From contig JAHLKI010000012.1 in the NCBI GenBank assembly GCA_025602905.1, positions 791,894 through 855,893 on the forward strand: a DNA stretch of 64,000 nt, in the 5' to 3' direction. Shown piece by piece: positions 57,829 through 64,000 of this stretch (position 1 is the stretch's first letter; every line of letters starts with the position of its first letter). Both the position numbers and the translations under genes were made by a program. The notes under the pieces are model-generated. The model made no database searches, was not told the DNA's origin, and was given only the letters and a program-made list of their open reading frames with translations. Source of the DNA: Phlyctochytrium arcticum (Eukaryota; Chytridiomycota; Chytridiomycetes; Chytridiales; Chytridiaceae).

Positions 57829-58013
57829 ATAAAAAGGCTCCCTGCACCCGCTCCCTCCTCTTCTTTTTTCTTTACGACCGCCTCTTGTAGGTGAAAAGGA
57901 CTGCCGCAAGCGAAACTAAGTGGAAGGGGCTTGCGGTCTTCGCCCGGTGTGCGACCTGGTCCAGGACACATGCGTTCTCGAACCTTGTGACCTGCATCCG
58001 GACCCACACCGGG
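57829..58013 (+). ncRNA. Candidate structured RNA with upstream TATA box
   Basis: A tataaaaagg box at about 57829 precedes two strong helices. Helix 1: CCGCAAGC (57904-57911) with GCTTGCGG (57929-57936), 17-nt loop. Helix 2: CCCGGTGTG (57943-57951) with CACACCGGG (58005-58013), continued after a 6-nt bulge by GGTCC (57958-57962) with GGACC (58000-58004). No match to U1-U6, U3, SRP or RNase P that I recognise. The RNA identity is inference. Confidence 0.35.
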
Positions 58014-58340
58014 AGGGCCCTTAATAAGTGCATGTAATACAGCTTGACTGCTATAGACTGAAAATAATGTAAAAGTACAAGATGAATTGTCGCCATCATT
58101 GACTACATGGTCAAGTAAACACACATTATTGGAGAATTCCTTGGAGTTCCTACATGTGTGAATGGTAAACATACTATCCGCTGGACTTTCAGCGTTCATG
58201 ATTGAAAACTTTATGAAGAACAATCTGTGCTTGCACTGGACTTGTATTTTCCAGTATATCACTGTCATCATTTAGGGGCTGAAGACTACACTCTATATCT
58301 GATGGGGAAAAAAGAGGGTTGTAAAACAAGAGAAACATAG

Positions 58341-58432
58341 GGAAAATTGTGCCCACCCAAAGCCGAAACCTGGGAAAAACAAGGTGCTTTCAATCTAAAC
58401 ATTGGGAAAGGTTGTCGGCGCCTGTTGGAGAA
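58341..58432 (-). repeat. Diverged relative of the tRNA-like repeat
   Basis: Shares ggtgctttcaatc and an adjacent T-arm-like block with copies 1 and 2. Divergence is high. Confidence 0.45.
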
Positions 58433-58757
58433 AATGGGGGCGAAAAGAGGATGCGCAGTAAAGCTTTGATGGCAGGAAATATGGTTTTGTGTGTAAGGTG
58501 TGGAATATAGATTCAATGTGCAAGATGGTTTCGAATATAGTACTGACATGATGAGAACGATGAATGACATTGGAAACGGGTGTCAGCAGATTGGATCGTG
58601 GGGTCCAAAGTGTGATTCATTGGGTGTACCAAAGAACACATGGGAGCAAACAAAATCATTGGACGAATGATGGCAAACTGGCATAGAGAGTGTTTTATAC
58701 AGGCATACAGCTCAGGATAGTCCTGTCTACTCGAGACGCCTCTCTCCACACCCTCTC

Positions 58758-58850
58758 TTTTTTTCTTTGCACTCATTGTACCTGAAAATTTGACCTTATT
58801 GTTTTCAGAGAAATAACATGGTATTAGACTCTTAACCAGTATCAGATATA
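58758..58850 (+). repeat. Dispersed 3'-flank repeat, copy B
   Basis: Counterpart of 49520-49605, with cattgtacctga and agagaaataacatgg conserved, running into a short TA microsatellite. Confidence 0.65.
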
Positions 58851-58884
58851 TATATATACAGTTTTGTCACGAATGGATGCCCAG

Positions 58885-61233
58885 TTAAAAGCTACATCCA
58901 AACTGAAGTAGATCAAACGAGTTGGCCTGGGCCAGACCCGGCGGCGGTGCAGGAACTTCATTCTTTCGCCCTTTATCGATTCCAGCCTTCTTCTTCTTTT
59001 TCCGAATCGGTGAGGGTTGTTGTTTACTCTTCTCAGCAGTCGAAAGTTTACTAGGTCGAGGAGAGGATGCTGCGCTATTGGAATAAGTCATGACTTGGTC
59101 AATACACGATTCGAGTTCCTCGAATACGGCGGCTTCAAGAAGCTTATGTTGTTTTCGGAGGTGTGTGCCGGTGGTGGTGGGGAAAAGGATGTCCAGTAAT
59201 CGATCTGCGGAAGCGCCGCCGCGGGCGGCCGACATGCATCGGTGCAGGTCAGGTCCGTTGAGGGATGCAGCGTGGTGGAGTGTTGAAGGGGCGAGGTGAA
59301 GGGTTTGAGATAGCAGAAGGGAGGTGAGGAGGAATGATTCGTGTTGGGCTAGGCGGTGGAGAGTCGGTGCGTGGGGTGTGGGTAATGGAGTGGGTTGGGG
59401 TGGAGGGGGTATTGGTTGGGATATGGAGTGAACCGCACAAAGACCAATACACAGCATAGCGACAATTTCAAAATTGGCTAGTGGCTTACCGGCCGCAGAG
59501 AGGGTAACAATCATGGCCCTCAAACTGACAGCCAGAGGCTGCTGCGATTTGGGCAAGGACCGTATTCGGGCCGTATCCGAACTCAGTATTTGTAAATACA
59601 AGGATTCGCGGTCCGTGTAGGAGATGTTAGGAAGGTTGGCCAGTTGCATCAAATCTTTGGTGGTTGAGTTGTTGCTGGCATTAATTTCTTTTTGGAGTTG
59701 GAGCCACGGGATAGGTACGACATTTTCGGCTGCGAGACGGTCGCCTCTTCGGAGGTACTCGCGGATTTTGAGGGATCCGGCGCGATAATCCGTCCCGAGT
59801 TGTCCGTCGATTGGCATGCTGGCCCATATTGGGGGTTCAAAGCTTGATAGGGCGACCAGTGCATATATCCATCGACGAATATGCCGCGATAAGTCCCAAA
59901 CACTGGCTGTCAAACGACCAAGATCAATAAAAGTTTGCATGCGAGCCAATCGCCACTATCAGGGCTTTATTACCTCGAGTTGTGTCTTCCAGGAACGGAG
60001 TGCACCAAAAGGTGCGATAGCTGGCCATCTCCACAATCTTGTTGTTAAACTCTCCCTTCGCGTGTAAGCGATATATAGGCCCTTCAACGCTTGTACTAGC
60101 ACTCGATCGCGTAATCCCATCCCCGTACTGCTCAATAGCAAATTTCAACTCGTTGGCCAATTCTTTACTCGCACATTCCGGCAAGCCTTCCAGTAGCACA
60201 TCCACAAGCAGAGCCGAATCCGTCTCTTTATGTTTTTCGAGTAAAGTCAGAATGTGTTTTATACGGCTCCGACCTTTCAGTTTGGTCCCGAGCAGGTCTT
60301 GGGTCGTGTGGTGCCGGTCCACATGCGTAATGTAATCGCAGCCAGAGAGAGCTGCTAGGACGGGGAGATGGGCCGGGTGGATGTTGAGAGACTGGCTGAC
60401 ACGGTCACGGGTAAAGACTTGGGCAGAGATATTGTCGGGAGCGTGCTGGACCGTGTTCATGGGAATGTACCCACTCAGTGTTGCGGGACCATCCTCATCA
60501 CTACTGCCGTGCTGCTGGTAATCAAGGTCGTGGATAAAAAAGTCACTATCTAGACTGAGAACTGGGGCATTCATATCTCGGGCCAGCTTGGCCAGACACA
60601 GATCGGCTTCGCCCAGTGGGAGATTGACTGGCAGTCCCAAATCATTGATGACGGCAATACACGCCGGAATCAGCAGAGGGGCGAGGAGACTGGTGGCTAT
60701 AGACGACGCAACCGTATTCTGAGAAACCCCCAACCGGTTTTTATTATTGTTGATGAGTTCCAGAACCGTATTGACCCGTCCAATCTTTTCGCTATCCCGC
60801 CGGATCCGCTCTTCTGCTTTGTGGGATGGCAGGATCCCGTCAAAGATGAAATGGGGCAAGAACCCCGCCCGTTTCCAGAGATGGATATTCTCTTTTAGCT
60901 TTTGAATGAGCGCTAAATGAGGGGCTGTTCAAAAAATCAAAAAGTGAGTTTGCTTCAAGGACAACATAAACAAAAAGCCTGATGAACAGTACCTCCAAGA
61001 GCCCAATTGGGCATCTCCTTTGCTACATGATGTACTAGAAGGAAATTTGCAAGGTCATACTACTGACAATCCATCATCTTATGCATATGCGTACCATAAG
61101 AGTTGCCGTCAATGAGAATGACTTGTCGTCGAGTTGCTTCTCCCTCATTTCCTTGGTCCAGGGGCCAGCATATGGGCTCACCAGCCGGCGGCAAGACTTG
61201 CTGAACATAAGAGGTCAGCCCAGTAACTCCCAT
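58885..61233 (-). CDS. ASTE1: Asteroid-type PIN/XPG-like nuclease domain protein
   Basis: Starts MGVTGLTSYVQQVLPP, the usual Asteroid/FEN-like N-terminus. Four exons: VILIDGNSY, then HHVAKEMPNWALG, then PHLALIQKLKENIHL and FLPHFIFDG; the fourth begins ASVWDLSRHIRRWIYAL after a 67-nt intron (59973-59907). PIN-domain acidic positions are visible in LIDGN, FDG, GEADLCLAKLA and SLDSDFF, followed by SGYIPMNTV and ALSGCDYI. The C-terminus has a lysine-rich patch (RKKKKKAG). Fungal members are probable structure-specific nucleases in DNA repair; human ASTE1 trims 3' overhangs. The apparent frame break at 59940 is explained by the intron. Confidence 0.87.
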
Positions 61234-63375
61234 ACCATCCAAGCACTTCTTTGTTGGACTTTTCGTTGTGGGCAATTCCGTCCAATGGCCAGCGGAATTG
61301 AACGGGATGTTGCATCAAAAATAAAGTGACTCGCCAGCCACCGCATCGACATTTTGTGGAAATTTGCAGTGACAGCCAGCAGATCGATTCAAAGAAATTT
61401 TCCTCAACAGAAATTGTAATAGAGGTATAAGAGGAGCATGAGCTAGAGGTTCAGCATTGTACCAGCATGTTTGAGAAACAATAGACTACAGAAACTACAA
61501 AAAAAAATCTACTATATGCATAGTGTAAAAAGGGAAATCCAGTCCCCCAAAGTAAACTCCAAAAATGATTTATGGGGTGGAGTTCTCCAAAAATGTATCT
61601 ACACCCCTTCTCCATCTCTACTGTCGCAGAAAAGACGGCAAAGCAGGTTCAGTCCCCGTCAGAGCATTCCTCCGACGAAGTGCGCGGGGTGGAAGTGCGC
61701 TCAGGGACTCGATGGGTAAATGCTCACAAGGCATACTTCTTTGAAAGTCGTCGGGACTAGTGGGTATTGTTGCCGTGTTGGATAAGGAGGGGGTTGTTGT
61801 TGTTGCTGTGTAGAGGGAAGAACTTGTGGTATTGGGTGAGAGAGAGCTGCCTTGGACTAGCAAGGAAAGTTCCGAGACTGAAATGACTTTGGTTGTGTTG
61901 CGCATGGTGGTGGCGGTGACTGAAGGCATTTGCTTTTGGGTGGTAGTTCTTGACGGTCGTATAGTCACGTAGTGGAGTGAGGTTTGTGGATAAGGTAAGG
62001 TAAGGAGGAAAACCACACCGAGCAGTCGGGTTTTTAAAAGGATTGAGCTGACGGTCTAGTGTGTCTTCCCAGCAAGAGAGAAAAAGATGACTTCCAGCAC
62101 CGGGAGGCCCACAACGTCCAAGCCCCCGGCGTGAAACTCCGCACAGCTACGAACCAACCAGGACGCTTCCCTTGCCTCGCGGCCCAACGTTTGCTCTTGC
62201 CCCATTTCCCAGCCCATTTCCTACGCAGCGCAAGAGCAAGGGCAGCGCTTGCAGTGCACGGGCGTGGATATTCTGCCGCTTTCCTTTGTATGGAATCGCA
62301 CAGACACTATATTCCAGCTGGACCACACATCCCCCGGAGTCCCGACATCCGCACCCCAAGCAATTGATAATGGATAACCGCAACGACTGCGGGAACCTAG
62401 GGAACCTGTCAGCAGTCAGCTCCATGCACCATATCATTCCCAATGGCACACAGGAACTGTACTCGAGTATGTTTATCGTCCAGGGCTGACGCCTACCGCT
62501 CACGGTTCAGCAACATTCAGCTAGACATTTACTGGATTGGACATTCAGCATTCAGCAATTTCATCCTTTACAATATGATAATAACAACGATTTCCACAAA
62601 AAGAATCAAAGTGGGCAAAAAATCCAAGTGTCAGGGTATCAAGTTGTACGTCACCGGGGTTTCCCCCATCTGACGGCTTTTCCTATCATTTTTGAATTAT
62701 ACAACCTCATCATATTGGATGTTTGCCCACAATCCCACCAGTACAAAACCTCCAGGTGACAACCAACAAATATTCCTTCTGTGCGAATCGGATATTGGGA
62801 GACTACTACCCAGCTTCGCAGAAAAAGAGTTCGTTGTTCAGTCGCCGTGTCGGAGGTTTTGTTGAAGGTTTGGGAGAGAAGAAGAAACAGGAATTGATGC
62901 TTTTATATAAAAAAGTGAAGTGGCTTGGATGTGGCTTGCTTTTTTATTTTTGTGGGAAAGTCATTTGCATTAAAGGGGTCATATGAACTTGTCGGAGTTA
63001 GAGCTTCACGAGTCCGGACGAGGCGGTGGGAGATAAAACGAGTACGGCACGCAGTAGGGGTGAAGGCTAAGTAGAGGTGGGGTGCAAGTAATGGAGGCCC
63101 CTACAGCGTGTATTGCGAACGCAGTGTACTCAGGTACTCTTTGGAAGACGAAAATACGTTTAGACATAGGTGCAGAATTTTTTTCAATAGATGTGTTGTT
63201 TGTGAAAGTGTTGCTAGTGTTGAGGTGGTTATGAAGTTATTGAAGCCTATAGGATATTCAAGAAAAGCGAAGAAATTCGGATGAGATAGCCCCCCTTCTG
63301 AGAAATATTAAAAAAGCCCTTCACCTGCAGGGCACCCCCCAGCGCAAATCCCCCAAAAGAAATCCATCAAGCAAG
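61234..63375. other. 2.1 kb without a supported gene
   Basis: AT-rich at 61330-61560. A Thr/Ser-rich minus-strand frame (61618-62016) and plus frames (62059-62367, 62723-62986) have no family features or clear splice partners. Nothing else recognised. Confidence 0.4.
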
Positions 63376-63593
63376 TCAAACAATCAAATCATGCCATTAA
63401 GACGAGCGAAACGGGCTCCAGCAACGCGCAATCAGGACTCTGCTACGCTATCAAGAAACGTCGCATTGAAACAGATGTAAGTGTTCAAACAATCAAATCA
63501 TGCCATTAAGACGAGCGAAACGGGCTCCAGCAACGCGCAATCAGGACTCCGCTACGCTATCAAGAAACGTCGCATTGAAACAGATGTAAGTGT
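63376..63593 (+). repeat. 109-bp tandem duplication carrying an exon-like sequence
   Basis: Two copies, 63376-63484 and 63485-63593, with one difference seen (ggactctgc / ggactccgc). Each holds an ATG (63391, 63500), a short frame MPLRRAKRAPATRNQDSATL... and a perfect GTAAGT donor, so it looks like a duplicated first coding exon. No following exon is identifiable before the window ends. Confidence 0.85.
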
Positions 63594-64000
63594 TGGCACC
63601 CCGACATTATGATTTATTTCGAGTCTAAGTTGCTAATCAGGTTGTAATTTTTTGCATATGATTTTCACCATGGGAATGGACTCATTATTATGATACTTTA
63701 TGATATGACACAAAAGATATTCAAATACATCTACAATGACCCGATATATCCTCCAATACGTGTGTAACCCATTCCAATCCCACAATAGATTCCCACGCAT
63801 GGAGCCCTTTCCGATCTGATATTCCGCGCCACGTCCGATTGTCCCATGGCTACTGTAACAAGGAGAAAGCGGCGATACTCGAGAGCCCAGTGAAAAAGAA
63901 ATAGTGAAACTCTTATAAAAGAATGAAACGTAAAAGAGTCACCAATGGGTACACTGTATGTCCAAGTTCAAGAAAAAATTTAAACAGGGAAGTATGCAAG
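63594..64000. other. Window end, no gene recognised
   Basis: AT-rich sequence after the duplicated exon; a CTAAT...CAG acceptor at about 63640 is possible, but the downstream frames are short. Confidence 0.35.

Noticed and set aside
59907..59973. Frameshift in the Asteroid gene, or an 18-nt intron
   Set aside because: A 67-nt intron with good ends restores the frame and the family motif SVWDLSRHIRRWIYAL; 18 nt would be too short and would not change frame.
61618..62016. Minus-strand 132-codon Ser/Thr-rich frame as a wall protein
   Set aside because: It lacks a clean signal peptide, GPI tail or any family motif.
1..64000. ACGCGT words as general cell-cycle boxes
   Set aside because: Scattered copies in coding and non-coding DNA occur near the roughly one per 4 kb expected by chance; only the triple at 37565-37616 is retained.

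Overview
This is a nuclear segment from an early-diverging fungus. A chytrid, possibly a Spizellomyces-like zoosporic fungus, is my best guess, but that is inference. The evidence is roughly balanced base composition, many short spliceosomal introns (mostly about 50-100 nt, GT...AG, often with CTAAC/CTGAC branch sites), and fungal families (DUF4436, GT71/MNN1, KRE9/KNH1 wall protein, type I metacaspase, Mpo1). These sit beside proteins often missing from yeasts (JMJD4-like, NCLX-type exchanger, METTL24-like methyltransferase, germ-cell-less-like BTB protein). I placed exon edges by hand from splice consensus and family motifs.

Layout. 1-34 kb is gene-dense housekeeping: RFC1 (5' end cut by the window), a HAD phosphatase, syntaxin-18/UFE1, PSMD9/NAS2, MPO1, a DUF4436 membrane protein, CSE1/exportin-2, a large BTB protein, a JMJD4-like oxygenase, an F-box/repeat protein, DPM2, RAB18, a REV1-type BRCT protein that lacks a polymerase domain, PEX14, a PRA1-family protein and a Na+/Ca2+ exchanger. 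34-42.4 kb holds an unknown single-pass membrane protein, then four neighbouring membrane-anchored glycan-modifying enzymes (GT71, DUF5672, GT92, METTL24-like methyltransferase). 42.7-49.5 kb carries a metacaspase, a GPI-anchored KRE9/KNH1-like wall protein and a long disordered coiled-coil protein of unknown function. 49.5-58.8 kb is a repeat island: two tRNA-like repeats, a complete but frame-broken Ty1/copia retrotransposon on the minus strand whose 5' LTR contains a second 595-bp insertion, and a candidate structured RNA. 58.9-61.2 kb is an Asteroid-type PIN nuclease. 61.2-64 kb has no gene I can support, but ends in a 109-bp tandem duplication that copies what looks like a first coding exon.

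Functional themes are replication and repair (RFC1, REV1-like BRCT, Asteroid nuclease), ER/Golgi trafficking and glycosylation (syntaxin-18, RAB18, PRA1, DPM2, the 35.7-42.4 kb cluster, KRE9-like) and lipid/peroxisome biology (MPO1, PEX14). Neighbouring genes are mostly divergent or convergent pairs with short gaps and no operon logic. The features most worth following are the glycan-enzyme cluster, the polymerase-less REV1-like BRCT gene, the tRNA-like and nested repeats, the structured-RNA candidate and the duplicated exon.
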